Positions 44,250-56,455 of a DNA stretch of 64,000 nt are shown one piece after another; positions within the stretch are counted from its first letter, which is position 1; every line of letters starts with the position of its first letter. The stretch is from Buxus sempervirens (lineage: Eukaryota > Streptophyta > Magnoliopsida > Buxales > Buxaceae): positions 61,983,915-62,047,914 of the forward strand of contig OX387183.1 in NCBI GenBank assembly GCA_947561395.2, read 5' to 3'. The notes below the pieces were generated by a model. That model made no database searches, was not told the origin of the DNA, and saw only the letters and a program-made list of their open reading frames with translations. Position numbers and translations under genes: made by a program.

Positions 44250-46384
44250 GTCATGTTCTTGTACTTTTCAGTTGTCTACGCCTTAATAGAGACAACGATG
44301 CACAAAAGATTTCCGACGCCTTTTGTCTGAGATAAATGAATAGGAGGGAGGAAGCCGGAACCCATACCCGAATACGGTGTGATATATTCCGGTGTGTTTT
44401 AAGCTGTTTATTATTAATTAACACTGAGAGTGTATTGGGTATGATTTTCTTCTATATTTAGCTTCATAAAGTGTGTCGCAGTATATTGGAAGAGGTTGGA
44501 ACTTGAAGCTAGTCTATTTTGTTGAGATTTGGTAGCTTAGCTATAGCATTATCTCGAGAAGTACCCCAAAAAAACTGTTTGCTTTTTATATTGAATGGGT
44601 TGCTTGGGCTCACTGGCCTCGATTTGCGAGAAGCAGTACGGTCATTGAAGCTACAATAGTCATTAAAGCCACGCCACTTCTCTCCATTTCTTGTGCCAGT
44701 GTGATTAATAAACTGGTAACTGGTGTTTTCAAGTGGCGGTAAGAACTCAGTTCCTTGTGTGCATCGAGGATAGAAGTACGCCCCCAATGCTATTTTATTA
44801 TGCATTCAACTAATGGGGCGTGTGCTTATTTATTCATGGGGGTTTCCTCTTACGAGCTTTGCAAACTTTTATGTTATTTTATGCAGTTAATGCATGGGGT
44901 GTTCAAAGACAAGAGTGGTCCTGTTTGCTTCCAGTTCTGGCTGCTTCCACAATACATGTTATTGCTTCTGACAATTATTATTATTATATTATATTATGGA
45001 GGTGAGAAGAAAAAATCTGAATCACTCTCCAATCTCCATCCATTTATTATTGATCCTCTGTGGCATGAAATCGTATGCAGTGTTTTAGCCTGCAGTTTGA
45101 GTCAGATGCCTCCAAGTGGAACATCTGTCGGCGTTTAGTGTGTTTTTGAACCCTGATTTACATTGGTTATAGTATTGTCTTTTGTTTTGTTTGTGCTGTC
45201 TCTATCTTACGGATGCCTGCATCTTACTATATTGTATATAATAGATGAAACCGAGTGACTGATGAACCTGGTTATGTACTGTTCCAATTTTGAAGTGAGG
45301 GTCTCTAGGTCAAGTTCCTTGCCAGAAATGGATATGCCTATGTGTTTGCTTGAGTTCCCTTTTTCGGAAGGAGGCTTATGCGTCTTGGGGGAAAGCCTGT
45401 ATTCTTTAAAGGGTGGTACTTATTGTTTAATGTTATAATTTATTGGCATATTTTGCCCTTTCTGAGTCTTCCCTTTTTTTTTTTTTTCCTTTTTATTGTC
45501 CCAGATTTCTTAAAAATCTCGGGATTCCGGGTTTCTGTTTTCCCAGCATTAGGGTTGAGGGGACTCCTATCTTTTCTAGCTGTATTCTTCGAGAGGTTCC
45601 GGTAATTAGAACCCTTGGCCTGGCTCTCGCTAGAACTCTTCAAGAAGTTGTTTCTTTCAGGATCATAATTTCATTTTTGAAAACATATTTAGGACCGTTA
45701 ATTTTTATTTTTCCTTTTTTTTTTTTTTTGATATATGTAATGCACATTTTATCTATTTCGTATGTATGGTGCAACAAAACTCCTACAAGGGCAGAAGGCA
45801 AAAAAAAAAAATGGAATCTGCTTCTTTTACATATTTTTGGAAACCGGCCGATATTCCTGGTATGTTTCACCAATGATTTATGTGTCTCTACAATGAGCTT
45901 CGATCGACAAGTTCCATTGAACTAGATTCTCAATCGAACTCCAGCAAAGTAAATTTTATTCTATTTTCTTTATTACAATGAATGATAAGCCTGAACCTGA
46001 GACAAGGTCAGTTGTACAAACGCACAGGAGAAGCTTGAGAGTTTGAGATTCATCCTTAAAATCAAATGCTAGTGCTCTTTCCTTGTGCGGATCTTTTTGA
46101 GTCTGCAAGTCTCAGTAACTTCATGTTTTGAGGAAATCTATTAGCTCTCTTGGTACAGGAAGTAAAAGCTGTGGCTCTCAGGATTGGCACAAGTCGATCG
46201 ATCTTCATAGTTGGTCTGCTACAGTCTTTATCACTGAACCGAATCGCCGATCACCATTTTCTTTCAAAAAAGGGTCTTTGTGTTAATTAGTCCGTGCATC
46301 TTTTCAAACCTGATAGTCGACCAATCCGCAATTCCGCCTGGTCTTACATGCCTGTAATAGTCTACTCCGACAGTTTAATCTTGC
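44250..46384. other. Intergenic region, no supported gene
   Basis: Short frames (for example 44755-45138 on the plus strand) lack family features and have hydrophobic, T-rich composition typical of chance. Part may be MIR319 3' flank. Confidence 0.4.
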
Positions 46385-46434
46385 AATTCTATTTTCAACA
46401 TTTTTTTTTTTGGTAGTAATTCTATTTTCAACAT
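46385..46434 (-). mobile_element. Micro retro-insertion (16 bp) with 17-bp target-site duplication
   Basis: AATTCTATTTTCAACAT is perfectly repeated at 46385-46401 and 46418-46434 around TTTTTTTTTTGGTAGT. It has the same T-run plus GGTAG core and the same layout as the insertion at 19829-19875. Confidence 0.65.
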
Positions 46435-48697
46435 AGGGAATATATGTAGATGTTGAACAATTTAAGATGGGAGCATCGGTGTTTGTAAGATAAAACTAAA
46501 CTTACTCCGAACCTAAAGTTTGTCTAAAGTTCCAGATTATTGTGATCCTTCGTTTTATATTAAAAAGATGACTTTGTCGATACTCTTGGAATAGTCATCG
46601 TTTATTTGACAATTTAGACATTTGATTTTGAAAGAAACGTGTCTTGAAGTGAGTGGTGTTGAAAAAAACATCCTATTAAAAATGTGCTTAGATAATGGAA
46701 GGAGAAAATTATAATATTGGATAATCTTACAAGTATCTACTGATTTCTAAATTGCTGCATATATATCAGCCTACCTATATGAGTACTTGCCATATATACT
46801 TTCTAAATTTAATCTTGACTTAAAGTTATTCAAGGAATTTTCTTTACCATTACCTAGTATGGTGGGATGCGTTTAGTCTTGTTTTAAAACATGTTGGTGT
46901 TTCAAGTGAATTTCGTTTAGTTTTAAAGTAAATCTAGTTGAATGAAATTCCACTAGATGAGTTTCTCTTTTCACTTGATCTAATCAAATACTCTCAAGTT
47001 AAGTCCAGTTGAGGGGAGATTCAGAGACTTCAAATTGTACGTGTTTCAGTCCATTAGATTGGTACGTTAAGTAAATCCTGTGATAATACATTAGTTATTA
47101 CTTAACAGATCCAAAGAAATGTATTATATTATATATACGAAAAGCAACACGAAGGCCTAAGTATTTATCAAAATTAACTTCCTACGGGATCTTGAAAAGT
47201 AAATAATAAGAAAAGCGAAATGAATTGATCGAATGGCAATTATATATCTTCATGTGTATGATCTTTTAAAATTTCTAAGTGGCATTCTAAGAAAATAGCT
47301 ATGAGGAATATTGAAGTCTTTTACAATTTTAGGGGGTATTGTTAAGAAGCCAAATACTCGATCTCCCCTCTTTCCTTTTATATAACTACTAGGGTACACG
47401 AACATAACTGCATGTAGGGGAGGAAACAGTTGCTCAATTTAAAAGTTTTGTAGTGGTTATATGTTGGAGTTCTTTTGGTTGTGGAGGGCAATTTTAGGGA
47501 AAAAAAAAAGGAGGGCCAAAATCTAAGAATATTCCCCACACTTCTCTTTACTAATGGTATATATATTATATATATATGTTTTTAGTAATAACTCTTTCAT
47601 TTAGTTGTATAAGTAATTAAGCAACAAATCATGGCCAATTCTATTTGTTGATGGTGGTGGTTGGTTCTAGGGCCCAAGAAACTTGCTTAGGTCTTTACAA
47701 CTATTTCAAGTGGCATTTTCATGGTACAAATTTGCATTTTCTTCGCAAAAAAAAAAAGTCAAAGCCACCAATATATATGTACATAGATTAGCATCTTTAT
47801 TTATATGATTAAACTCTACATGTGATTCACCGCATAAACCAATTCATTAGTTACTAATTTGTGACATGTTCTTTTGACTAGTTATAGAGGGAAAATCCTC
47901 TACCTTTTCCTTACAAATATTCCTTATAATAACTTGTGTTACCACACATCAACTGGATACATGTGTTGTTCGAGGGGAGGGGAATATCACGAGAAAGGCC
48001 TCATTTTGGAGAGCCCTTCTCCTTAGGCTTGTACTACAAAGTACTAGAGGAGGCACATATTCAATAGTTGACGTAATTTTGGATTGTAGCTTTTTCACTG
48101 GATAGAAACCGGTAGTTATTGAAAAGATAAGTTTTTTTTAGAATTTTATTATAGCCTTTTTATGAGTTTTGAAGGACTGTTGATGGCAAAGAAAAAGACA
48201 AGCCAGAATTCGGGGAATAGGCTAGACTAATAGTATAGATGAATATTAGAAGCCTCATTTTCCAAAATTTATGAAATTTATTTGCTTTTTAAAAGCAAAT
48301 AAGGACTTTAAAAATGTAAATACAAAATTATTAGTTATTTAGAGAATACTTTTTACTTCTTAATTGAAATAAAAAAAGTAAATTTTTTTTGTTTTTAGAA
48401 TAAACAACAAGTCATAACTTCTCAATGAAAGCAAAAAGATAAGTTTTTGTCAAATTCTTATAAAAATGTCTTTTTGGTTTTGTTATTTATTTATTTACTT
48501 ATAACAACAATTTTTTAAAGTAAATCCAAATGGAGCCAAATGTGATGTAATTTTCTTAATAAATGGAATTGAAACTTAGCGTGGTTGTCATCTTAACAGG
48601 ATCCCAATAAGGGTGCACTGGTAATGAACATAACTTATTTAACTTGGAATTTAATAATACTTTTTTTATATTTATTTGTGACTTCATTTAATTTATT
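46435..48697. other. AT-rich intergenic region, no supported gene
   Basis: No recognisable frame, RNA or transposon end. (AT)-rich tracts occur near 47560. Confidence 0.4.
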
Positions 48698-48800
48698 AGT
48701 AAACCACACCTTTTATGAAAAATTAGATGTTTCTTTTATTTTAACCCAACTTTAAAAATAAAAAAAAAGAAAGTAAACCACACCTTTTATGAAAAATTAG
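48698..48800 (+). repeat. 29-bp direct repeats around a 45-bp A-tailed segment
   Basis: AGTAAACCACACCTTTTATG and the next nine bases recur at 48698-48726 and 48772-48800 without mismatch. The intervening 45 bp end in an A-rich run. This may be another short retro-insertion with an unusually long target duplication, or a simple local duplication. Confidence 0.6.
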
Positions 48801-48839
48801 TAAGAAGTAATACATTCAATAGCCCGGAGTGACGCAGAG

Positions 48840-49110
48840 TTTTAAAACCTTTCTCGCTTGTTGTAACTTGTAATATGCGCGAATTTGGACGGAGAGAGAG
48901 AAAGGGAGGAGAAAATTAGGTTGAGAGACGAACCTTTGCCAGTTGCCACGCATGGAAGGGAAGTTACTTCTGATCTGCTTTCCTTTGCTTGAACGGTAGC
49001 GACCTTCTTCCAGTTGACAAAAGACAATTGGTAAAGGCGTCTCCCTTGCCTCCGACGATTTTCGTTGCATGAAAACCCTAGCGAGTTTCGGGTACTTCTT
49101 TCCTTTATCT
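48840..49110 (+). promoter_or_regulatory. Possible 5' non-coding exon/promoter of the ATG18 gene
   Basis: The GC content rises here. A CAACTTGTAATATGCGCG...GAGAGAGAAAG leader-like stretch precedes CATGAAAACCCTAGCGAGTTTCGGGTACTT, which has the style of a plant 5' UTR ('AAACCCTA') followed by a donor-like GGTACTT. If this is the first exon of ATG18, its leader intron would be about 7 kb. It could instead be a separate promoter; transcripts would decide. Confidence 0.25.
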
Positions 49111-51144
49111 GTCTTGTGATTTCTTTTTTACTTTCTTGTCGATATCGTTGCATATATTCGAGAAATATCTGGTGGAATTCATGAATAGCCCCAACGAAAA
49201 CGTGATCCCCATGGCATTGTACTGTTTTCTTAATGTTCATTTGATAGAAATGTTGATATCGTATCTCTACTACTAATTCGGTTGATTTATTGGGATAGAT
49301 TCTCTATTTAATTGATTTGGTAAAGGTCTTCTGGATTTTTCAATGGATCTGTTGATTCTGAGTAGTTTAAACACCGAAATTTGGTGACTTCTTGGACGGT
49401 TGGACTCTATCTTTGACGTCGTAATTGCAGCTTATTTGTTTCATTTCCTTGATCTGTTTCTTTGGTCTTTGTGTGTGCATGTGTGAGTGTGTCTGCGCGT
49501 GTGTGGGTTTTCTGAAGAATTATGAGCGAAGGCCATGACATCGATTAATAATTTGGGGCCAATGTGTTCATAGTACGGTAATTTGATGATGCTAATTTAT
49601 ATATATGTTATTATCTTGATTTTTTCCCTTTTTGATCATCTTCTTTATTCGTTTAGTGTTGAACGAGTTTGTAAATTGGGTGGTTATCTACGCTTTCCCT
49701 TAATTCATGTGTATTTTTTCACCAGATAATTTGTTTTTTTTTTCCCCTTAATTCTTAAGCTTTGGGTTTTCATTGTCTTCAGATGTCACCTTTACTGTAC
49801 TCTACTTATCTATGTATCTAGATTGAAGCTGGTCATGATACTCTTGAAGTGTGGTTGTTGAAACGGATATCATAGCTGTATGATTCAAGTGGCACTGAAT
49901 AGTTCGTTCATTATTGTGTGCATGGTTGTGACGCACTAAAAAAATTGTCTGATTGACTGAAAATGGTAAATTCAAGGAGCTAAGAAGTTACAAATTTGTA
50001 TTCCTTTAAATTAGATGGATTATGATTTGTTATAATCATCTTCATTGGGGATAAATCATGGGTTAGACGTTGAAGGCTGAAAACTAAATCCTAGATAAAT
50101 TAAGTAAGCTTATATTGATGGGTTTAGGTAGATCAGGTGGCTCACAAAGAGATGCACGTGCACCACTGCCTCACATGAGGTGAGTCTATGACCAAAAGAG
50201 TATACGTCATTGTTGAAATGGATATTTTCCAAAAAGAAGGGAAAATAGAGAGAAATATGGGGGAGAATGGGAAGTTAAGGTAAGGCTTTTTATCTACCGA
50301 AAAAAAAATCGATTTATTTTTACTTATACTCAACAAATTTTCTCTTTTTATGGTTGTCCAACTTATCCATATTTCATTGTTGGACATCTCAAAAAGAGAG
50401 AGAAAATATCTCCATTATATATATATGCATTATGTATGTATTCTCTTATCTACAAGTAGCTTTATCTCTCTAAATATGGAGTTCCATACTCCAGAAATAT
50501 ATAGTTTCAAACTCATTACGTAACCAGAGTCCTAGACTCACATGAATCCCTACAAAAATCAGATACACAGAGTCCTAGAATCTAATTTTTCGAAAATATA
50601 TATAAAATTTATTTTCTTTGTGTGGACGTCAGAGAAAGAAAAAAGAAAAGAAAAACATCACCAACCATGTTTTATGCCTCAAGAACTCATTCACAAATCA
50701 GCCCAAGTGGTATGTGAATACTGCAAGACATCATACCAAGAGTAAATGGTAGTTTTTGCGTCACGGAAACACTATCGTTCCAATGAGCATTTGTTTGGGA
50801 AAGAGACTATTGATGAGGAATGTATATTGCTTTTGAAGGAACTAGATACTGGCTGCTTAGAGTTGAACATAAAGTCAAAGCTCATCCATCCTCACAAAAA
50901 GGTGGTTGCCACAAGTTTCATGGTATTTAAGATTTTGTTAAAAAGGGTGAGTTGTAAAAGATTTTTCACACTTTGCTGCATGTTCTTACCCTTTGGTCAA
51001 ACTTCTTCATGTGGCTTGGGGCATGAACCCATTCTTTGGTCAAGCCTTTAATTGCACAATCTATGCCTCCCATCAAGTCTCACATTCCTCATCATAACAA
51101 TGGGATGTTACTTTGATGACACAATTTTTTTTGAATGGTGATCA
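49111..51144. other. Non-coding region, no supported gene
   Basis: AT-rich with long T-runs and only short frames. The frame pair at 50660-51051 (CEYCKTSYQE and following) is not recognised. The region is either intergenic or the leader intron of ATG18. Confidence 0.4.
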
Positions 51145-51725
51145 GTGGTACAAAAAGATGGAGAAATTGATGAAGATGTAGCATATAGGATTAGACCTAG
51201 TTGGATTAAGGGGAGGGGTGCTTCTAGGGTATTGTGTGGTAAGCATGGTCTACTTAAATTAAAGGTTAAGTTTTATAAGATGACAATTAAACCAACTATG
51301 TTGTATGTATGGTATAGAATGTTGCACGACAAAGAATCAACATGTACAGAAGATGAGTGTAACGAGATGATAATGCTAAGATGGGCTTGTGACAAATCTA
51401 AGAAAAACAAAATAAAAAATGAAGACATTCAAAAGTGGTTAGGCATATTATGTATTAGGAACAAGTGGAGGAGAGTAAGTTAAAATGCTTTGGACATGTA
51501 AAGCAAAAACCTAAAGATGCACATGTAAGAAGTTATGAGATGATGCTTATTGAAGGGCATAAAGATTAGAAGGAAGACTTAAAAAGATATGGATGGATTC
51601 AATAAAGCAAGACTTACAAAATGCAAATTAACTGAAGATATGATTTTTGATAAAGCGGGATGGAAAGACAAGATTCATGTCGTTGACCCCACCTTGGTGA
51701 GAACTGGCTTTTGATGATGATGATG
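51145..51725 (+). mobile_element. RTE-type LINE 3' fragment
   Basis: The frame reads IKGRGASRVLCG, LKLKVKFYKMTIKPTMLY, MLRWACDKSKKNKIKNEDIQ and later ARLTKCKLTEDMIFDKAGW. This is the C-terminal part of RTE-clade reverse transcriptases common in plants, with stops after 51483. The 3' end GAACTGGCTTTTGATGATGATGATG is the short-repeat tail of this clade. Confidence 0.85.
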
Positions 51726-52057
51726 TATAGAAGCTACAAGTAGCGTCCAAGTAACACCAAAGACTCAGTAGCGGAATGAGGTGTTATAAGACAATGATTT
51801 GAGTTGAACTTTTCTTATGTGGATGCACTCGGTCTCATGATGGATCTTAAAAAATTGACAACTAAATATTCAATATTACATTGCTTGTGGGTCCCAAGTC
51901 TACCAACATATGGGTTCTTACATATCAAGTCTAAAGCTATAAAATTGATATCTAGGGTTAGGTTGTGGCAAGCTAAACCCACAAGGGTCTTAATTGCTTA
52001 ATCCAAGAATTCAAATAGCCCAAAAATAATTAAAACAATTTTTTTTGGCTTTAAATT

Positions 52058-52710
52058 ACATGATCTGATGGCCATCATGAGCATAAGATCAGTTCAGCTG
52101 TCCGAACAGCCTTATGATCAGATCAAATGGTTTTAATGGCCTTTGATCAAATTAATTGATCTCTATGATCTTAGATCAGATTCAATGGTCGTCATGGACC
52201 TGAGATCAGATCAATGGTCCTAATGGCCTTATGATCATATCAAAGGTTTTAACGGAACATGATCAAATCAAGTGATCTCTACAATCTTAGATCAGATAAC
52301 GTTCATCATGAACCTCAATCAATGATCCCAATGGCCTTATGGTCAAGTCGAATGATTTTAATAGAATGTGATCAAATGAAGTGATCTCTACAATCTTAGA
52401 TCGGATCAAACGGTCATCATAAACCTAAAATTAGATTAAAAAAAAAAATCCTAATAACCTTATGATCAAATCAAATGGTTTTAACATCCATATGATCAAA
52501 TCAAATCTAACGTTTTTGATTGCCGAAGATCAAGTTAAATGATCTTTATGTACCCAAATTAAATCTAACAACCTAATAATCAAGTTCAATGATTTTGTTG
52601 GCTTAGGATTGAATTAAATTGCCTTAATGGCCTAAAATCAAGTTCAATTGCCATTATAGTCCTAATATTAAATTTATGATCTTAATGACTTAATGGTGAA
52701 ACCCAAATGC
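52058..52710. repeat. Degenerate GATC-rich minisatellite, about 29-bp basic unit
   Basis: The array is built from variants of TTAGATCAGATCAATGGTCC followed by roughly TAATGGCC. Four such units form a higher-order block of 108-123 bp, seen from the CCTTATG starts at about 52110, 52227, 52335 and 52458. Divergence rises toward the right end, where GATC is often lost. No reading frame is preserved. Confidence 0.75.
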
Positions 52711-53006
52711 CCAAATATCCTTAAAGGGTTAATAATTCTAAATGGTTTATTTCCTTAATTAAAATTTGTATTTGTACTACAACATGGTTTGATCCCGTAA
52801 ATCGGTACATAGGCAGCCTGATAAACTGAATCCAGGTTGAACTACAATTAAATAAAATACCAATATTGTCTTATTTAAATATATATAATTTTTAATTAAA
52901 GACTTTTATAGTTAGAATTAAAGAGTTGTCCTAAAATTTAGGATGTAATTGATGGTCTATGATCTTGAATGGGCTCACGTAAAATAAAACATCACAATCG
53001 TTGTTG

Positions 53007-53758
53007 AAATCATGTTTGATCATATCTTCTATTTCCTCCAATGGACTGCACTGTACAATGGGATTATCACTATGGATAATTTTTAGAAAAGGAGGAAATT
53101 TCTTTGTATTTCCTCCAATGCTTGCAATCTATGCCTCAAAAATAGGGAGACAGTGGACCATATCTTCATACACGGTGAGGTAGTGAGCTTCTGTTGGTCA
53201 TATTTTCTTGGGTTAGTGGGGGTAAGTTGGGTAAGGTCTAGAACTTTGTCCGATTTGGTAGAACAGTGGAGATTCCTGTTTTTTGAAAAGGACAGGAAGG
53301 TTGCTGTGTAATGCCTTTTGTCTCTGCACATGATATGGGTGGTATGGCTAACGTGAAATAGGTCTATTTTTTAGGGGGAAGAAGTGTAGAGAATGAGGAC
53401 TTTGGATGATATCATTGCCTTGGCATCAGCTTGGGCCTGCTTAAGAAAGGAGTTTAATCATATCAAAGGTGCAGATGTGTACCACTATGGACCTACATAG
53501 ATGATTTTCATGCTGGGTGTTGGCTATTGGCTTTTGTTGTTGATATTTTGATCTTATTTGTTGGCCTCTGTTTACAGTCAAGGACCTTGATTGTTTTCTT
53601 TGTCTTGGTCCCTTGGTTTACTGCTAGTTTTCCTTTTCTAATTTTGTGTGGCTCTTGCGGGTTCCCATCTCTTATGGGCCCAATTTGCTTTTATACCCTT
53701 TTCTCTCTAATTTTATGTATACTATTGCCATTATTCGTAAAAAAAAAAAAATCATGTT
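53007..53758 (+). mobile_element. L1-like LINE 3' fragment with poly(A)
   Basis: Broken plus-strand frames read NACNLCLKNRETVDHIFIH (zf-RVT) and LVEQWRFLFF. The element ends in 12 A at about 53739-53750. AAATCATGTT occurs on both sides (53007-53016 and 53749-53758), a 10-bp target duplication. Confidence 0.75.
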
Positions 53759-54045
53759 CATTCAAAAATTAGAAAGCAAAATTTTTTGGTTAATAGTGGT
53801 ATGTGGTTTATGAGGCTTAACACTGCTTCTCTCTAGTGAGGGTTGGGGGAGGACAAAGGAGTAGGTTTACTCTATATGATAATATACAAGTGTCCTTTCA
53901 TTTTGTGTGCGCGCGCATGCACATGTATGTGCACACACACACAAACACGTGTATTTATGTATATGTGTATATATAAATATATATGTTTGTACCTCTACAT
54001 GTATATCTTTATTTATATGTGTGGGGGTGTGTGTGTGTTTGTTTT

Positions 54046-54419
54046 GTATAAGGTGTCAAATTTTTTTTTGATCGGTAAATAATATGATATATGTATTGAA
54101 GTAAAAAGAAGGAAATGTCTTGGTACACAGAAAGTGTACCAAAGACTGCAAGAAAGAATAAGAGTGAAGACTAGGATATCCTGAACTACATCCTGTCCAC
54201 CCCCTAATCTGGGAATGCTTCCCCCAATAAGAACTCTTGAAATGGTACATTAACCATCAGATTATCAATAGAAGCCCATCCAAACATCATGAGCAGAATT
54301 TTTTTCGTAGAGCTTCTCCACTAATTACTTGATCTTCAAATGTCCTACGGTTTCTTTCAGCCCAAATCCCCCATGCTATAGCTGCTGGAGCTATATTCCA
54401 CAGTATAAGGTGTCAAATT
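54046..54419 (-). mobile_element. 5'-truncated L1-like LINE, 340 bp, with 17-bp TSD
   Basis: GTATAAGGTGTCAAATT is perfectly repeated at 54046-54062 and 54403-54419. The insert begins with a T-run (poly(A) on the minus strand). The minus strand encodes NIAPAAIAWGIWAERNRRTF, the C-terminal motif of plant L1-type ORF2. Perfect TSDs suggest a fairly recent insertion. Confidence 0.9.
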
Positions 54420-54634
54420 GAGCTGAAGTTATGCACTCTCTTCATGGATTATTCCATTTATTTCTCTTTTCTCTCTCTATTAAAAAAAAATGGTTCTTAT
54501 CATTGTTTTCTTGGCACGAGATATTGCCTGTAATAAGCATGTGCATGCATGTGTTTTTTTCTTTTCCTTTTCTTTTTTTCCCCACCACGTGTTAAGCAGA
54601 TCCTAAAATGTTCACTCAACTTCACATGTCATTC

Positions 54635-56062
54635 TAGGGGTGCAACTCGGTTCGGTTTGGTCCGGGTTGAGGTCAATCCAAGACCAAACCGAAGTTACCT
54701 ACATTCAACCCAAAACCGAACCGAACCGAATTGTAACCCGAAAATTTCAAACCGAAAACCGAACCGAAATTTAATTTAAAAACCGAAACCCAAACCGAAC
54801 CAAACCGAATTCGATCAATTCAGTTCGGTTCGGTTGGGTTAAAGAATTGCAAATCGCACTAATATAACCGAAAAAAAAAAAAGGGAAACAAGAACAAGCT
54901 AACATTGACCAAAACAGCAGAACCTGCCGACGATTTTCTAATAATCTATTAATCGAACAAAAGATCCCAATACGTCGATTCGTAAGGTAAAAATACAAAA
55001 TAACAATGAACCAAATCTCTAAACTAATTACAAAACAAAGAGCATCATCTTCACCTTCTTTGTCTCGGAATTTGAAGTGCCTGAATTGAATTTAATAAAC
55101 AAATCAATTCCATTTCATCGGTAGTGGTAACTGGTACCAAATCCGACTCAACTCGTCCCAATCATATGCTTTTGTTTGTTTTGGCGAGTGGGGCTTTGCT
55201 CCTGCTGCTCTCATCTTTCTTGAAGAAGAAATAGAGATATTTCCAGCGGCAATACTGTACAGAAGGAGGGCATCAATTGGAATGCTAGTTGTAGGGCTTG
55301 TAATATGAGCTGGAGGAGTCAAAGTTAGAATCATCGGAGGGATATGTGAAGTAGGAATCGGGAGGAGGGAAACAAAAGAAAAGAACCTTCTCGCAGCTTT
55401 CTTGTGATCCCAGCCTTGTCATGGAGAGGAGTCGGCAGTGGCGAGTGACCGACGGCAATCGCTCGGCTATACCTTATCTCTGTAGTCTGTACCTCTGATT
55501 TCAAATGTGAGAAGAAGAAGAAGAAGAAGATGATGGAGAGGAGGCAGCAATGGCGAGTGGCCTTCGGCTGGTCAGTACTCTCATATGCAGTGGCAGTAGT
55601 CGTTCATTTTGGGGCAACAAATAGAGGAGGCGTTGAGCTGTTAGGGTTTGGGAGATTACGTTGAGCTGCTAGGGTTTGGGAGATGAGGAATGACGGATGG
55701 TTTTGGTCTATTTAAGGGGGGTTTAATTGTAATTATGTTGAAACTTTTAAGGTAATATATATATATATATATTTCAGTTCGGTTCAGGGGGGTTTAATTG
55801 TAATTATGTTGAAACTTTTAAGGTAATATATATATATATTTCGGTTCGGTTCGGTTCGGTTTAGAAAATTATATGTTTTCGGTTCGGTTTCGGTTCGGTT
55901 CGGTTTAACCGAGTATATAACCCAAAACCGAACCGATTTAATTCGGTTTAAAATTTTTAAGACCAAAACCGAACCGAACATAAAGAAAACCGAACCGAAC
56001 CGAACCGAAATCGGTTTGGATCGGTTCGGATTCGGTTTTAACCGGACCGAGTTGCAGCCCTA
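54635..56062. mobile_element. Non-autonomous hAT transposon, 1428 bp
   Basis: Ends TAGGGGTGCAACTCGGT and ACCGAGTTGCAGCCCTA form the inverted repeat. The perfect 8-bp target duplication TGTCATTC flanks it (54627-54634 and 56063-56070), diagnostic for hAT. Dense CGGTTCGGTT and AACCGAACCG arrays occupy both subterminal regions. The middle (about 55060-55700) is unique, relatively GC-rich DNA without a transposase frame, possibly captured sequence. Between 55716 and about 55850 a 71-bp block beginning GGGGGGTTTAATTGTAATTA is tandemly duplicated. Confidence 0.9.
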
Positions 56063-56455
56063 TGTCATTCATCTCTCACCAAAAAAAGTGTTCATGTTTT
56101 GTTCTTACCAATTGCACTTTATTCCCTCTGTTTTTTTCCTCAGAAGAAAGCATAAATTTGATTGTATGATATTTATGTTGGTAATATTCTTATTTCAACT
56201 CAATTATTTCATTCGTTTTATCTTTAAAGCCCAAAAAAGAAAACAAAGATTTAGGATCATTTTTATAACATAATAATAAATTAATAACTTTTAGGATGTT
56301 ATTCTTTTATTCATTCTATTTTTTTCTGCTTCTTTCAGTTTTGAATGTGTTCTATTTTATTGTAGTACCACCTGTGAGGTTTTGCAACGTTGGATGTCTT
56401 GGTTTTCAATAGATCTTGATTGCCTTGAGTATTGATTACTGTTGCATCATTCCCC

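Larger units (their letters stand above)
41750..44250 (+). ncRNA. MIR319: Putative MIR319 primary transcript region
   Basis: The hairpin at 43601-43784 implies a Pol II primary transcript on the plus strand. Candidate TATA motifs are GATATAAAAAG near 41873 and TTTTATAACC near 41914, the second predicting a start near 41945. Long CT-rich leader sequence, a good splice donor (AAGTGCAG followed by GTAAAAG near 42210) and downstream AT-rich DNA are compatible with a spliced pri-miRNA, but the limits given here are estimates. No protein frame of note occurs. Confidence 0.5.

Noticed and set aside
44755-45138. 127-residue hydrophobic plus-strand frame downstream of MIR319
   Set aside because: T-rich chance translation; no similarity and it lies in a non-coding locus.
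50746-51051. 101-residue plus-strand frame with CEYC nearby
   Set aside because: Does not form a recognisable zinc finger; likely element-derived or chance.
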